Shown piece after piece: positions 7,611 through 17,134 of a stretch of DNA of 64,000 nucleotides. Source of the DNA: Planctomycetota bacterium. Lineage in GTDB: Bacteria > Planctomycetota > Planctomycetia > Pirellulales > PALSA-1355. Below the pieces are notes generated by a model. The model saw nothing but the letters and a program-made list of their open reading frames with translations, was not told the DNA's origin and did no database searches. How positions within the stretch are numbered: the first letter of the stretch is position 1; every line of letters begins with the position of its first letter. The translations under genes were made by a program, and so were the position numbers. Location: contig QQVE01000001.1 of NCBI GenBank assembly GCA_003389325.1, positions 142,168 to 206,167 on the forward strand, written 5' to 3'.

Positions 7611-8612
7611 ATGCAGCGCTTACTCGCGGCTTTGTTGCTTCTGGCGGTCGCAGGCTGCAACGCAGCAAGCTCGGGCGACTCGGGTGCGGAGGCCGACGGC
7701 AAGGACGGCTACCGTATTGCCGTAATTCCCAAAGGAACAACGCACGTCTTTTGGAAGTCCGTACACGCCGGGGCCCAAAAGGCCGCCAAGGAACTTACGG
7801 CCGCGGGCACGCCCGTCGAAATTCAATGGCGCGGGCCGCTGCTGGAAAACAATCGCGAGAAGCAGATCGACATCGTGGGCGATTTCGTGGCCCAGGGCAT
7901 CGATGGGATCGTTCTGGCGCCGCTTGATTCCACGGCGCTGATTCCTTCAGTGCGCGATGCTCAGGATGCGGGAATCCCTACGGTCATTTTCGACAGTGGG
8001 CTCGCGGACGAATCGATCATCGTGAGCTACGTGGCCACGGACAACTACCACGGCGGGGTGCTGGCCGCCCAGGAGCTCGGCAAGCGATTGAACGGCGAGG
8101 GCAACGTCATCTTGCTTCGGTACAACGTCGGTAGCGAAAGCACCGAGCAGCGCGAGGAGGGATTCCTCGACACGCTGGAAAAGGAGTTGCCCAACATCAA
8201 CATCCTTTCCAGCGATCAGTATTCCGGCACGACGATCGCCTCGGCCCAGGAGAAGGCCCTCCAACTCTGCAATCGGTTCGGCGACCGGCTCGACGGTTTC
8301 TTCGCCGTCTGCGAGGCCGACACGATCGGCGTTCTGGCCGCGCTCGACAACGAGGGTCTGGCCGGCAAGATCACTTTCATCGGCTTTGACCCCAGTCCGT
8401 TGTTGATCGACGCCATGCGCGACAAGAAGATCCAGGGGCTCGTTCTGCAGGACCCCGTGGCGATGGGTTACCTGGGCGTCAAAACGATGGTCGAGCATTT
8501 GCAGGGCAAGGAAGTGCCTAAGCGGATCCCCACCGGAGAGTCGATGGCGACGCCGGAGAACATGGACGATCCTGAAATCGATAAACTGCTCAACCCCGAA
8601 AAAGCCGACTGA
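7611..8612 (+). CDS. CUT2-type ABC importer substrate-binding lipoprotein
   Basis: A 333-residue periplasmic-binding protein of the ribose/galactose-binding (type 1) fold, anchored as a lipoprotein. The start at 7611 gives QRLLAALLLLAVAGC, a signal with lipobox AVAGC; an earlier in-frame ATG at 7584 adds nine residues that do not fit a signal. Family segments include IAVIPKGTTHVFWKSVHAGA, VDIV-type GDFVAQGIDGIVLAPLDSTA, GIPTVIFDSGL, and the C-terminal DPVAMGYLGVKTMVEHLQGK. It delivers a small ligand to the permease and ATPase encoded next. Family ligands include pentoses, hexoses, inositol and AI-2. The ligand here is not evident, and the coupled decarboxylase leaves open an amino-acid-like ligand. 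Confidence 0.92.
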   Translation: MQRLLAALLLLAVAGCNAASSGDSGAEADGKDGYRIAVIPKGTTHVFWKSVHAGAQKAAKELTAAGTPVEIQWRGPLLENNREKQIDIVGDFVAQGIDGIVLAPLDSTALIPSVRDAQDAGIPTVIFDSGLADESIIVSYVATDNYHGGVLAAQELGKRLNGEGNVILLRYNVGSESTEQREEGFLDTLEKELPNINILSSDQYSGTTIASAQEKALQLCNRFGDRLDGFFAVCEADTIGVLAALDNEGLAGKITFIGFDPSPLLIDAMRDKKIQGLVLQDPVAMGYLGVKTMVEHLQGKEVPKRIPTGESMATPENMDDPEIDKLLNPEKAD

Positions 8613-8621
8613 CGGTATTTC

Positions 8622-10121
8622 ATGACGCGGCCGCGATTGCGCATGTCTCGCGTGAGCAAGAGCTTTGCCGCGACGCGAGCGCTTGCCGAGGTATCGCTCG
8701 AAGCACACGGCGGCGAGGTACTGGCTCTAATCGGCGAGAACGGCGCCGGCAAGAGCACGCTGATGAAGATCCTTTCCGGGGCGGTCTCTCCGGACGGCGG
8801 CGAGATGGAACTCGACGGCCGCCCCTATGCGCCCGGCGGTCCTCACGCGGCCCGCGCCGCCGGCGTGGCGATGATCTACCAGGAGTTGAATCTGGCGCCT
8901 GATTTGACCGCGGTCGAGAACGTCATGCTGGGTCAGGAGCAGCATCGTCTGGGCATCGTCCGCCGCGCAGAGCAACGTCGCCGCGTGCGCGAAGCGCTAT
9001 TGCAACTCGACCGGCCCGACGTGCCGCTCGACGTGCCGGTGGGCAGATTCTCGGTGGCCGACCAGCAACTAGTCGAAATTGCTCGAGCGCTAGTGATCGA
9101 CGCCAAGGTCATCGTGTTTGACGAACCCACCAGTTCGCTCACTCGCCACGACGTGGAGAGGCTGTTTCAGGTGATCGAGAGGTTGAAGCGATCCGGCATC
9201 GCCGTAATCTATATCAGCCACTTTCTGGAGGAGATCCGCCGCATCGCCGACCGCTATGTCGTGCTGCGCGACGGATCGGCGGCAGGCTCGGGCGATCTGG
9301 CCGGAACGGGCGAGGCCGAGATTGTGTCGCTGATGGTGGGACGCCAGGTGAGCGAATTGTTTCCCACCGTGCCACATACCCCGGGCGAGTCGATCCTGGC
9401 GCTCGACGGTCTGGCTGGCCGCGATGCGCCGCACGATGTAACGTTCGAATTGCGGCGTGGCGAGATTTTCGGCGTGGCGGGGCTTGTCGGCTCCGGTCGC
9501 ACCGAGCTGCTGCGATGTCTCTTGGCGCTCGATCCGGTGCGCTCGGGTACGGTTCGCGTTCACGGCAATATCCCCCGGGCGACGCCTCGTGCCCGCATTC
9601 GGGCCGGGCTGGGACTAGTCTCCGAGGACCGCAAGACGGAGGGGCTCGCCCAGCGGGAATCGATCGCAGACAACATGACCTACAGCCGACTTTCGCCGTT
9701 TGCCCGGTTCGGCTGGCTCAATCTCAACCGGCGGCGGAATGCCGTTCTGGAGTGGATGAGGCGGCTGAGCATCAAGGGCACGGGGCCGGAGCAACTCGTC
9801 GAACATCTCTCGGGCGGCAACCAGCAGAAAGTGGCACTGGCTCGAGTTCTGCACCAGGACGCGGACATTTTGTTGCTCGATGAGCCGACGAGGGGCATCG
9901 ACGTGGGCACCAAGTCGGAGGTCTATCGTTTGATGTCTGCGTTGGCTGCCGAGGGAAAAGCCGTTATCTTCGTCAGTTCGTACTTCACCGAGCTGCTGGC
10001 GGTTTGTGACCGTGTGGCAGTGATGGCCCGCGGAGAGTTGCGCGAGATTCGCCCTGCGGAGCAGTGGACCAACGAAGCCTTGCTGAGCTGTGCGTTGGGA
10101 GTGGACGGCCCGACACCATGA
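8622..10121 (+). CDS. CUT2-type ABC importer ATP-binding protein (two nucleotide-binding domains)
   Basis: A 499-residue RbsA/MglA-like ATPase with two fused ABC domains. Domain 1 has Walker [10 protein letters not shown] (38-46), a signature-like region [15 protein letters not shown] (143-157) and Walker B VIVFDEPT (163-170). Domain 2 has the degenerate Walker A region [12 protein letters not shown], a canonical signature [15 protein letters not shown] and Walker [14 protein letters not shown] degenerate P-loop in the second domain is normal for this family. It starts 9 bases after the binding-protein gene, and its stop overlaps the permease start as ATGA (10118-10121), so the genes are one operon. 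Confidence 0.95.
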   Translation: MTRPRLRMSRVSKSFAATRALAEVSLEAHGGEVLALIGENGAGKSTLMKILSGAVSPDGGEMELDGRPYAPGGPHAARAAGVAMIYQELNLAPDLTAVENVMLGQEQHRLGIVRRAEQRRRVREALLQLDRPDVPLDVPVGRFSVADQQLVEIARALVIDAKVIVFDEPTSSLTRHDVERLFQVIERLKRSGIAVIYISHFLEEIRRIADRYVVLRDGSAAGSGDLAGTGEAEIVSLMVGRQVSELFPTVPHTPGESILALDGLAGRDAPHDVTFELRRGEIFGVAGLVGSGRTELLRCLLALDPVRSGTVRVHGNIPRATPRARIRAGLGLVSEDRKTEGLAQRESIADNMTYSRLSPFARFGWLNLNRRRNAVLEWMRRLSIKGTGPEQLVEHLSGGNQQKVALARVLHQDADILLLDEPTRGIDVGTKSEVYRLMSALAAEGKAVIFVSSYFTELLAVCDRVAVMARGELREIRPAEQWTNEALLSCALGVDGPTP

Positions 10122-11140
10122 ACGAAGTTTCCCCCGACAGTTCGTTTCAGCTGGTGCGTCGCGGCGGCGGCTTCGTGCGAAGCGTGGTGGGGCCGTTTGC
10201 GGCGCTATTGCTTGTCGTGGGAATCTTCACGATAGCCGACAACATGCAGGAAGACGGTGGCCGCTTTCTGACGCTTCGCAATGCTCAGAACGTGCTCGTG
10301 CAGTCGGCCACGGTGGGCGTCGCCGCTCTGGGGATGACGATGATCATCATCTCCGGCGGAATCGACTTGTCGGCCGGCACGGCGATAGCCCTGTCGGCGA
10401 CGGCGCTGGCGTGGTTTTTGCGCGAGGACTTTTCACCGGCGGTGAGCGTCGCGGCAGGACTCGCCGTCGGCTGCCTGGCCGGGTGTGTCAACGGCCTGTT
10501 GATCAGCCTATTGCGGATCGTGCCGTTCATCGTGACATTGGGCACGATGACAATCTATCTCGGTCTGGCGAAGATCATCGGCGACAACACGATCGTCCGG
10601 CCTCTGCCCGACCAGGTGCCCGAGTGGATGCAGGAGCTCTTGCGGCCGCGGGTCGAGCAGGCGTGGATGGTCTTCGCACCGGGAGTGTGGCTGTTGGTCG
10701 CTCTGGCGCTGGTGACTGCCGCGGTGCTTCGCTACAGCGTGTTCGGCCGTCATGTCTTCGCCGTCGGATCGAACGAGGCCACGGCTCGGCTGTGCGGCAT
10801 CAACGTGCCGCTGACGCGGATCGCGGTGTTCAGCATCTCCGGCTTGTTCGTCGGCCTGGCGGGGCTCTACCAGTTCAGCCGCCTGACGGTCGGCGACCCC
10901 GTTTCCGGTACCGGAAAAGAATTGCCCATCATTGCCGCCGTGGTGATCGGCGGCGGAAGTCTTAACGGGGGACGAGGTTCCATCCTGGGCACCTTGACCG
11001 GCGCATTGATCATGCAAGTAATTTCCAGTGGGTGCACCTCCTTGCGCCTGCCGAATCCGATTCAGGAAATCATCATTGGCGGAATCATCATCGCCGCGGT
11101 CACCGTCGACCAGTTTCGACAACGCCGGCTGGCCGCATGA
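10118..11140 (+). CDS. CUT2-type ABC importer permease (RbsC-like)
   Basis: A 340-residue inner-membrane permease of the branched-chain amino acid/ribose type, with about 8-10 hydrophobic helices. Start 10118 is fixed by the ATGA overlap with the ATPase gene. Family segments are [20 protein letters not shown] in helices 2-3, [35 protein letters not shown] (the EAA-like loop contacting the ATPase), and [21 protein letters not shown] single permease gene implies a homodimeric pore. Its stop overlaps the start of the decarboxylase gene by 4 bases. Confidence 0.94.
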   Translation: MNEVSPDSSFQLVRRGGGFVRSVVGPFAALLLVVGIFTIADNMQEDGGRFLTLRNAQNVLVQSATVGVAALGMTMIIISGGIDLSAGTAIALSATALAWFLREDFSPAVSVAAGLAVGCLAGCVNGLLISLLRIVPFIVTLGTMTIYLGLAKIIGDNTIVRPLPDQVPEWMQELLRPRVEQAWMVFAPGVWLLVALALVTAAVLRYSVFGRHVFAVGSNEATARLCGINVPLTRIAVFSISGLFVGLAGLYQFSRLTVGDPVSGTGKELPIIAAVVIGGGSLNGGRGSILGTLTGALIMQVISSGCTSLRLPNPIQEIIIGGIIIAAVTVDQFRQRRLAA

Positions 11141-12795
11141 CGAGGGGTGCCGTGCACTATCAGGAATTGCTCGAAGCACTTCGGCAATCGTTCCCGCAGC
11201 CGGTCTCCGACCCGGTGCACGACGGGTACGTCGTGTTCTCGATCCTGCGGGCGCTTGATCAAGTCGACGCGCTCAAGTCGCAGACGCCGATCTTGGGCAT
11301 GCCAATCGAGCCGGACTATGCGCAGGCCCGTAGCGAAGTCGTGGGCGACGAGCACCAAAAGCTGGAGGCGGTGATTCCCGAACTCGTCTCGTACTTGCAA
11401 GGTATGTTCATCTGGGGACATCCACGCAGTCAGCTCAACGTCGTGCCCAATCCTTCGCTGGCCAGCGTCATCGGCGTACTGCTGCCGCTGTTGTACAACC
11501 CCAACCTGTGCAGCGACGAGAGCGCTCGACGGTTTGCTGAGGCCGAAGTCCGCGCGACGGCGATGGCCGCCGATCTGGTCGGCTACGATCCTCGGAGGGC
11601 CGGAGGTGTGTTTACCTTCGGCGGCACGGGGACGCTTCTGTATGGCGTCAAGGTCGGGCTCGAAAAAGCCATCCCCGGGGCCGGTCGCGAAGGTGTGCGC
11701 GAGGATGCCCTGATTGTCGCCTCCGGCCAGAGCCACTACGCGTGCTCTAGTGTGGCCAGTTGGCTCGGAATCGGGCAGCAGAACGTCGTTCTCGTGCCGA
11801 CGCATCAGAATAACAGCGTGCAACTGCCGCTCTTGGAAGAGACGCTGCGGTCCGCAATGGCAGAGGGTCGAAAGATCGCCGCCATCGTCGCTACGATGGG
11901 CACGACCGACGCCTTTGGGATCGACAATCTACAGGCCATCGACCAAATGCGGCGTCGCCTGGCTGAAGAATTCAAGCTTTCCACTCTGCCGCACTTGCAC
12001 GCCGACGCCGTGATCGGTTGGGCTTGGAGTGTGTTTAACGACTACGACTTCGAGGCCAATCCCCTGGAGTTCCGCGGCCGCACGGTGCGGGCGCTGGCAG
12101 CCGCTCAGCACGACATCGGGCACCTGCGTCTGGCCGATTCGCTGGGGATCGACTTTCACAAAACGGGCTACGCGCCCTACAACTCGTCGCTCGTCTTATT
12201 TCGGGATGCGAACGACTTCGCGCTCATCGCCCGCAGCCGGGAGACGATGCCTTACCTGTATCAATCGGGAGAGCATCATCCGGGCATGTACACGCTGGAG
12301 ACCTCACGCAGCGGCGTGGGGGCCATGGCGGCCCTGGCCAACATGCTCCAATTTGGCAAGGAGGGCTTTCGCACGCTGCTAGGTCATGCCGTGGAGATGG
12401 CCGAAGTACTCCGCGAGCGGATCGAATCGCATCCGAACCTGACCGTGCTTAACGGAGACAACGTCGGGCCGGTGACGTTATTTCGCGCCTATCCCGACGG
12501 CGTAGACACGTTCTCGGTGAAGGACCGTGAGCGCACCGACGCCAGCTACCACGAGCAAGTACTGGCGCACAACGCATACAACCGCCAGATCTTCGAACGC
12601 GTCCATGCCGAGGCGCTTACCGGGCACGGCGTGGCCATCTCGCTTACGAATTGCTACCGCCACACCGATGCCGGCGATCCAATCGTGGCGCTGAAGTCGT
12701 ACGTCTTGTCCCCGTTCTCGGATGAGCGTCGGATGGAGTCGATCGTCAAGCACGTGCTCGCCGCGCGGGACATTGTCGACGCCCAACGCGTCTAG
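11137..12795 (+). CDS. Group II PLP-dependent decarboxylase, coupled to the ABC importer
   Basis: A 552-residue aspartate-aminotransferase-fold decarboxylase (glutamate / aromatic amino acid / diaminobutyrate decarboxylase group). The PLP lysine is K342 in [13 protein letters not shown]. The ring-stacking histidine is H200 in [10 protein letters not shown], and the cofactor-nitrogen aspartate is D290 in [27 protein letters not shown] (156-172) is the phosphate-binding region. Family members are about 470-550 residues, so it is full length. Start 11137 is set by the ATGA overlap with the permease stop. Substrate unknown. The coupling suggests it acts on the imported compound or on a derivative of it. 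A non-decarboxylase reaction within the fold cannot be excluded. Confidence 0.88.
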   Translation: MTRGAVHYQELLEALRQSFPQPVSDPVHDGYVVFSILRALDQVDALKSQTPILGMPIEPDYAQARSEVVGDEHQKLEAVIPELVSYLQGMFIWGHPRSQLNVVPNPSLASVIGVLLPLLYNPNLCSDESARRFAEAEVRATAMAADLVGYDPRRAGGVFTFGGTGTLLYGVKVGLEKAIPGAGREGVREDALIVASGQSHYACSSVASWLGIGQQNVVLVPTHQNNSVQLPLLEETLRSAMAEGRKIAAIVATMGTTDAFGIDNLQAIDQMRRRLAEEFKLSTLPHLHADAVIGWAWSVFNDYDFEANPLEFRGRTVRALAAAQHDIGHLRLADSLGIDFHKTGYAPYNSSLVLFRDANDFALIARSRETMPYLYQSGEHHPGMYTLETSRSGVGAMAALANMLQFGKEGFRTLLGHAVEMAEVLRERIESHPNLTVLNGDNVGPVTLFRAYPDGVDTFSVKDRERTDASYHEQVLAHNAYNRQIFERVHAEALTGHGVAISLTNCYRHTDAGDPIVALKSYVLSPFSDERRMESIVKHVLAARDIVDAQRV

Positions 12796-12848
12796 CCCGG
12801 AGCCACCGGCGAAGGCGCGTGTTTCGCAGTTCGGGTACCATGGTCGCC

Positions 12849-14222
12849 CTACGCGATCACGTCGTCGATCACCCGCCCGCCGGAAAGCGCTAGCGGCCGC
12901 CCGAGCGTATCGTGCATGTGACTGGCCGGATCGATGCCCATCAGGTGATAGATTGTGGCGGCCAGGTCGTCGGGGCGCACGGCACCCGACTGCGGATGAG
13001 CTCCCAGGCGGTCGGACGACCCATGGCGATAGCCTCGCTTCACGCCGCCGCCCGCCAGCAGCACGGTGTAACAGTGGGGCCAATGGTCGCGGCTGGAGTT
13101 CTTATTGATCCGGGGCGTGCGGCCGAATTCGCCCATCCAGACGACGAGCGTTTCGTCGAGCAAGCCCCGCTCGTCGAGATCGGTCAGCAGCACGGGCAAG
13201 GTATGCTCGGTTTGGGGCAACTGCCACACGGGCAGGATCTCGTACATCCGGCTGCCGTCAAAGCCGTGCGTGTCCCAGCCGCCACTGGTTTTGCTGCGGC
13301 CGCCAATGTTAGGCGAGAAATACACGTTGACGAAGCGCACGCCCGCTTCGACGAGCCGCCGTGCGAGCAAGCAGCTTTGCCCGTAGGTGCTTCGCCCGTA
13401 GCGATCGCGGACCGCTTTGGGTTCGGCCGAGAGGTCGAATGCCTCACGCACCTGGTGCGAGGTGAGCATCGACAGAGCCCGTTCGTAGTAGGCGTGCAAC
13501 CCCTGGGCTTCCGCGGTACCGTCAAGCCAGGCAACTTGGCGATTGACCAGTTGCTGGATCTCGCGACGGTTTGCCAGGCGATCGGCCGACACGCCGTCCG
13601 GCAGGCTGAGCTCGGGTAATCGAAATTGGGGTTGGGCAGGGTCTTCTTTGATCAACAGCGGATCGTGCTGCTTGCCGAGGAAGGTCGCCCGTTGACCCGG
13701 AGTGATCGAGCCGTCGCGAATCACATAGGGATAGGCGACGAACTTGGGCATGACTTTTTCGGACGAACCTGCAAGCGGCGGTGCAAAGCGATCGGCCACG
13801 CTGCCGTAGGCGGGGAAAAGCTGGTCGGTATCCTTCAGCCGAATGTCGTCGACCGGTGGCTCATGGCCGGTCAGTGCGTAGTACGAGGCGGAGTTGTGAT
13901 TCTTCATCCGATGGTGCACGCCATGCACCAACGTGACCTTGTCCATCACCTTCGAGGTCTCGGGCAGCAGCTCGCAGATGCGCAGGCCCGGCATCGTGGT
14001 GGCAATCGAGCCCAGCGGCGAGCGAATCCCCTCGGGCGCGTCGAGCTTCAGATCGAATGTATCGAGGTGGCTAGGCCCGCCGAATTGATAGAGAAAGATC
14101 ACCGACTTGGCTTTGGGCCGCGCGCTGACTTCGGCGGCGAGCAGCTTGGGCATCGAGAGCCCCAGCATGCCCAGCCCGCCGACTTGGAGTACCTTGCGCC
14201 GGGTTGGGCGAAGTGGATTCAT
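12849..14222 (-). CDS. DUF1501 secreted protein, not paired with DUF1549/1553
   Basis: A 457-residue protein of the DUF1501 family (alkaline phosphatase/sulfatase-like fold), abundant in planctomycetes and of unknown activity. The N-terminus RPTRRKVLQVGGLGMLGL is Tat-signal-like with a twin-Arg. Typical segments are FLYQFGGPSHLDTFDLK, LVHGVHHRMKNHNSASYY, RLVEAGVRFVNVYF, LVVWMGEFGRTPRINKN and RDHWPHCYTVLLAGGGVKRG. Most DUF1501 genes follow a DUF1549/DUF1553 partner; here none is adjacent. It converges on the decarboxylase gene 53 bases away. It is shorter than the two DUF1501 proteins further on (498 and 487 residues). Confidence 0.9.
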   Translation of the reverse strand: MNPLRPTRRKVLQVGGLGMLGLSMPKLLAAEVSARPKAKSVIFLYQFGGPSHLDTFDLKLDAPEGIRSPLGSIATTMPGLRICELLPETSKVMDKVTLVHGVHHRMKNHNSASYYALTGHEPPVDDIRLKDTDQLFPAYGSVADRFAPPLAGSSEKVMPKFVAYPYVIRDGSITPGQRATFLGKQHDPLLIKEDPAQPQFRLPELSLPDGVSADRLANRREIQQLVNRQVAWLDGTAEAQGLHAYYERALSMLTSHQVREAFDLSAEPKAVRDRYGRSTYGQSCLLARRLVEAGVRFVNVYFSPNIGGRSKTSGGWDTHGFDGSRMYEILPVWQLPQTEHTLPVLLTDLDERGLLDETLVVWMGEFGRTPRINKNSSRDHWPHCYTVLLAGGGVKRGYRHGSSDRLGAHPQSGAVRPDDLAATIYHLMGIDPASHMHDTLGRPLALSGGRVIDDVIA

Positions 14223-14297
14223 GGCGTCAACGGGCCTGTTGAATTGGCCGCATCTGGCGTGACTTGTCGGGCAGGTGCAAACGGATCGCGGAGCTGG

Positions 14298-15041
14298 CTA
14301 CTTGGTGGCAATGGCCCGGGCCAATGGCCGCAGCACGTTCTCGGCCACGTGGTTATCGATCACTTCGCAGCACACGTTCTTCAGCGATTCGAGCACGTCC
14401 ACATACGAAGCGCCGGGATCGAGACCGCCGTAGCGGCGCGCCGTGACGTAGACGCTCAATTGATCCTCGGGGAACTCGCCCATGCGGATCTGGTAGGCGT
14501 TCGTGCGGTTCTCGATGCTGAGACGGCACTGCGTGCGGCAGTCTTCGTCGAGCGCCAAGGTGATGGTTGGCTCGCAACTGACGACCGTGGCGCCGGGCAT
14601 ATCGAGCATCCTCTCCAGCGCCGGGCTGACCCCCAGGGCCTCGGCCACTAGCTCGTTGTGGTTACCGCGATACGTAAAGTCGAATCCCATCAACAGGTCG
14701 ATCGCCTCGCAGTCGATCGGGCTGACCGAAAGCATGTACGGTGCCAACTCCAGCACCAAGTGATGCTGCGCCAGCGCTTCCTCCAGGCTGCCGGGATTCA
14801 CGTATCCGGAACAGAGCCGGCGGGGTTCGATCGTACTCCAACGATAGTGCCCCTGCTCCTTGTCCTCCTCCAGAATAAAGTCGCCTTTGTCGCGGCAATA
14901 GAAGTGCCGCATGGTGGGAAACTGTTTTTGTAATCTTTCGAAGTAGTGCAGCACGGAGTCCCTTGTCGTCGGCAGATCCATCTCCGTGCTGAGGTTCATG
15001 TTGACGTAGAAGTCGTCACTCAATGAACTGTATCGACTCAT
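14298..15041 (-). CDS. Conserved-looking protein of unknown function
   Basis: A 247-residue soluble protein without signal peptide or membrane helix. The start at 15041 is preferred because it is preceded by GGGGG 6 bases upstream; an in-frame ATG at 15068 adds nine residues. The sequence is well mixed in composition, with ordered-looking segments such as ELAPYMLSVSPIDCEAIDLLM and CRLSIENRTNAYQIRMGEFP, and reads like a real globular protein. The protein contains seven Cys but no metal-binding cluster that I recognise. It lies 75 bases upstream of the DUF1501 gene on the same strand. I do not recognise a family. Confidence 0.8.
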   Translation of the reverse strand: MSRYSSLSDDFYVNMNLSTEMDLPTTRDSVLHYFERLQKQFPTMRHFYCRDKGDFILEEDKEQGHYRWSTIEPRRLCSGYVNPGSLEEALAQHHLVLELAPYMLSVSPIDCEAIDLLMGFDFTYRGNHNELVAEALGVSPALERMLDMPGATVVSCEPTITLALDEDCRTQCRLSIENRTNAYQIRMGEFPEDQLSVYVTARRYGGLDPGASYVDVLESLKNVCCEVIDNHVAENVLRPLARAIATK

Positions 15042-15213
15042 CAAGAACCCCCATGAATGTCGTGGCATCGTGCGTGAGTCAATCGGGCCCGGCGAGCCCG
15101 GTTGCGACGTTCCATGGCCAGTATAGAATGGCCCACCTAGAGCGTCAAAGCGTCCGGCGGGCCACCGCGCGCCGTCGGCTGGAAACTATCTCTTTTTCCG
15201 AGCGTCAACGGAC

Positions 15214-15795
15214 ATGGCCAGCGATTCGCACCTGAACTTGGCCGCCTTTCCGACCGACTTGGGATGGGCGGCTCTCGCGACGAAGGATTCGTTCGTCGAG
15301 CAGATTGCTTTCGCGTATCCCAGCGCCGCCGCGGCCCTCGCGGCGGTCGATGTCGACGTTGCCTGCGGTGAGGATGCGGGGAAAGATTGGCGTTGGCTGA
15401 TCGATCGCTTGCAAGACTTTTCCACGGGGCAGCCTGTTGACTTTAGCGACGTGCCGCTGGCAATCGAACACTTGACGGCGTTTCGTCGACGCGTGATTGA
15501 GCACGCTCGTGCAATCCCCTACGGCGCGACGCGTAGCTACGGCGAACTGGCGGCGCTGGCCGGCTCGCCGCGTGCCGCGCGCGCCGTCGGCAGCACGATG
15601 GCCACGAATCGGTTCAGCATTGTCGTACCCTGCCATCGCGTGACCAACTCCGATGGAACTCCCGGCGCCTACGGCGGGCCCAATGGCGCTGCGCTTAAGC
15701 GACGCTTGCTCGACATGGAGCAGCGGGCTGTGGCGACATTCGGGCGGCCGCGGCGCATCGCGAAGCGCGGCAGAAAGAAGCCGCCGCCGCGATAG
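15214..15795 (+). CDS. ogt: Methylated-DNA--protein-cysteine methyltransferase (Ogt/MGMT)
   Basis: A 193-residue suicide DNA-repair enzyme that moves the alkyl group from O6-alkylguanine to its own cysteine. The active-site motif is VVPCHRV with C140. The helix-turn-helix preceding it (SYGELAALAGSPRAARAVGSTMATNRF, about 108-134) holds the arginine finger that enters the DNA. The N-terminal about 85 residues are the poorly conserved RNase H-like domain. A basic tail follows the domain (RPRRIAKRGRKKPPPR). There is no Ada-type regulatory domain, so it is the constitutive Ogt type. The gene is probably a single-gene unit; a small minus-strand ORF begins to converge on it 7 bases after the stop. 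Confidence 0.93.
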   Translation: MASDSHLNLAAFPTDLGWAALATKDSFVEQIAFAYPSAAAALAAVDVDVACGEDAGKDWRWLIDRLQDFSTGQPVDFSDVPLAIEHLTAFRRRVIEHARAIPYGATRSYGELAALAGSPRAARAVGSTMATNRFSIVVPCHRVTNSDGTPGAYGGPNGAALKRRLLDMEQRAVATFGRPRRIAKRGRKKPPPR

Positions 15796-15801
15796 TTGCC
15801 G

Positions 15802-15924
15802 TCACTGCTGGCTTATTTCAACTGGCGATTCGCGCCGGAAAATCTTGCGCACCTTGACGATCTCGCCCCAGGTGACGCCATCCCGCTCAAAATCGACCTG
15901 GAAACGAAGTCGGCGATTCGGCAC
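15802..15924 (-). CDS. Possible 40-residue protein, GTG start
   Basis: A short frame not preceded by any ATG: GTG at 15924 to TGA at 15802, with an in-frame TAA 45 bases above the GTG. The product begins MPNRRLRFQVDFERDGVTWG and continues with amphipathic charged residues. Sixty-seven percent of codons end in G or C, in keeping with neighbouring genes. AAGG lies about 11 bases before the GTG. It converges on the methyltransferase gene. It could instead be the 3' remnant of a longer gene. Confidence 0.35.
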   Translation of the reverse strand: MPNRRLRFQVDFERDGVTWGEIVKVRKIFRRESPVEISQQ

Positions 15925-15982
15925 AATACCGCACCTTGCCGTGGGCCGCGGCGAGCCGGGCGTTCTTTACGGTTCGTGTACG

Positions 15983-16246
15983 ATGGCCCCTACCAGCCAG
16001 CATCCGGACAGATCAACGGTGCCAGAGCCCCACTTGTGTCACATCGAACGCCGCGCCGATGGCGCGGTGCTGGTGCGCGTTCGCTCGCGCGTGGTCGACG
16101 GACGCGCACTGCCCGACGCAGTGTTTGCGTTCCGCGCAGGCGATCCGCAGTACAGCTACTGGAACGAGCAATTGCGCAGCCGCGAAGCCGTGCCGCCGCC
16201 TACGCTGCCGGTGCCTCCGACATTGCCGACCTACGAGCCAAGTTAA
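15983..16246 (+). CDS. Small hypothetical protein
   Basis: An 87-residue frame starting at ATG 15983. The middle part (HIERRADGAVLVRVRSRVVDGRALPDAVFAFRAGD is two short strands and a loop by eye) has protein-like composition, and the end is Pro-rich (PPPTLPVPPTLPTYEPS). No signal peptide or helix is seen. The same frame is open further upstream but loses protein character there. It converges on the enoyl-CoA hydratase gene 21 bases away. Family not recognised. Confidence 0.45.
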   Translation: MAPTSQHPDRSTVPEPHLCHIERRADGAVLVRVRSRVVDGRALPDAVFAFRAGDPQYSYWNEQLRSREAVPPPTLPVPPTLPTYEPS

Positions 16247-16267
16247 GAGGCTATCGCCGGGCTACGG

Positions 16268-17023
16268 TTATCCCTTGCGCTTGATGGTGCGCTCGGCAAA
16301 TGCCTCCATGGCTTTTTGCACTTCGGGGGAGCACCAGGCTTCGACGACTTGCTCATCTTGCGATTGCGTTTTGCGGACGGCCTCGATCAGCGGACGGCGC
16401 ACGGCAAGTTTCGTCGCGGCGAACGTCGCGGGCAGAAGCGCGCCCATCTCACGCGCGACTTCGAATGCCCGCTCTGGCAGTCGCTCCGGCTCGATCACTT
16501 CGTCCACGAGTCCGCGGGTCAAGGCTTCGTCGGGCGACCAGGTTCGCCCCGTGCAGATCAACGTGGCGAAATGCTCCGGCGGTGTCGCGAAACGAGCGAT
16601 CTCTAAAGCCCAGGCAGGGAAGGGGACGCCGACCTGAATCTCCGTCAAGCCGATTCGGGCGTTGCCGCGTGCAAGCAGCCGCTGATCGCATGCCAGCATC
16701 AGGATTGCTCCGCCGGCCACTGCGTGTCCGTTGACCGCCGCCACGAGCGGCTTGGGGAATGTGGCCAGGCGCTCGAAGACTTGGACCAATAGCGGCACGA
16801 AACGCCGTATGTACGCCTCGCCGCCGGCAACCATCTCGGGGAGATCGACCCCGGCGCCAAACACGCTGCCCTGGCCCGTGACGATTGCGGCTCGGGCATC
16901 GCTGGCTTCGATTTCGCCCAGGGCGCGTTCGATCGCCTCCAGCAGTTCAATATTCAACGCGTTCCCCTTGCCACGCTGCAAACGCAGGATGGTCGTTGTC
17001 CCGCGCTGTTCGAGTTCGATCAT
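16268..17023 (-). CDS. Enoyl-CoA hydratase/isomerase family protein
   Basis: A 251-residue crotonase-fold enzyme. The two oxyanion-hole strands are visible: SVFGAGVDLPEM (53-64) and AAVNGHAVAGGAILMLACD (95-113). The segment IGLTEIQVGVPFPAWALEIARF occupies the place of the catalytic Glu loops. The second glutamate typical of hydratases is not in its usual LPGxGGT context, so an isomerase, hydrolase or other crotonase activity is as likely as hydration. Length is usual for the family. The gene stands alone and is transcribed toward the 87-residue ORF. Confidence 0.9.
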   Translation of the reverse strand: MIELEQRGTTTILRLQRGKGNALNIELLEAIERALGEIEASDARAAIVTGQGSVFGAGVDLPEMVAGGEAYIRRFVPLLVQVFERLATFPKPLVAAVNGHAVAGGAILMLACDQRLLARGNARIGLTEIQVGVPFPAWALEIARFATPPEHFATLICTGRTWSPDEALTRGLVDEVIEPERLPERAFEVAREMGALLPATFAATKLAVRRPLIEAVRKTQSQDEQVVEAWCSPEVQKAMEAFAERTIKRKG

Positions 17024-17134
17024 GAAAAAGCTCCTGGCTTGCTTTTGGCCTCTTGCGTGGCCACATTATACCGAAACGCGTCGCCTTCGCAGGCGGACCT
17101 CTGGCGGCGCATCAAACCACTTTGACGCGAATCG

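Noticed and set aside
11137..12795. Reading the decarboxylase as a start at 11032
   Set aside because: The extra 35 residues lie inside the permease gene and lack family similarity, while 11137 gives the ATGA overlap.
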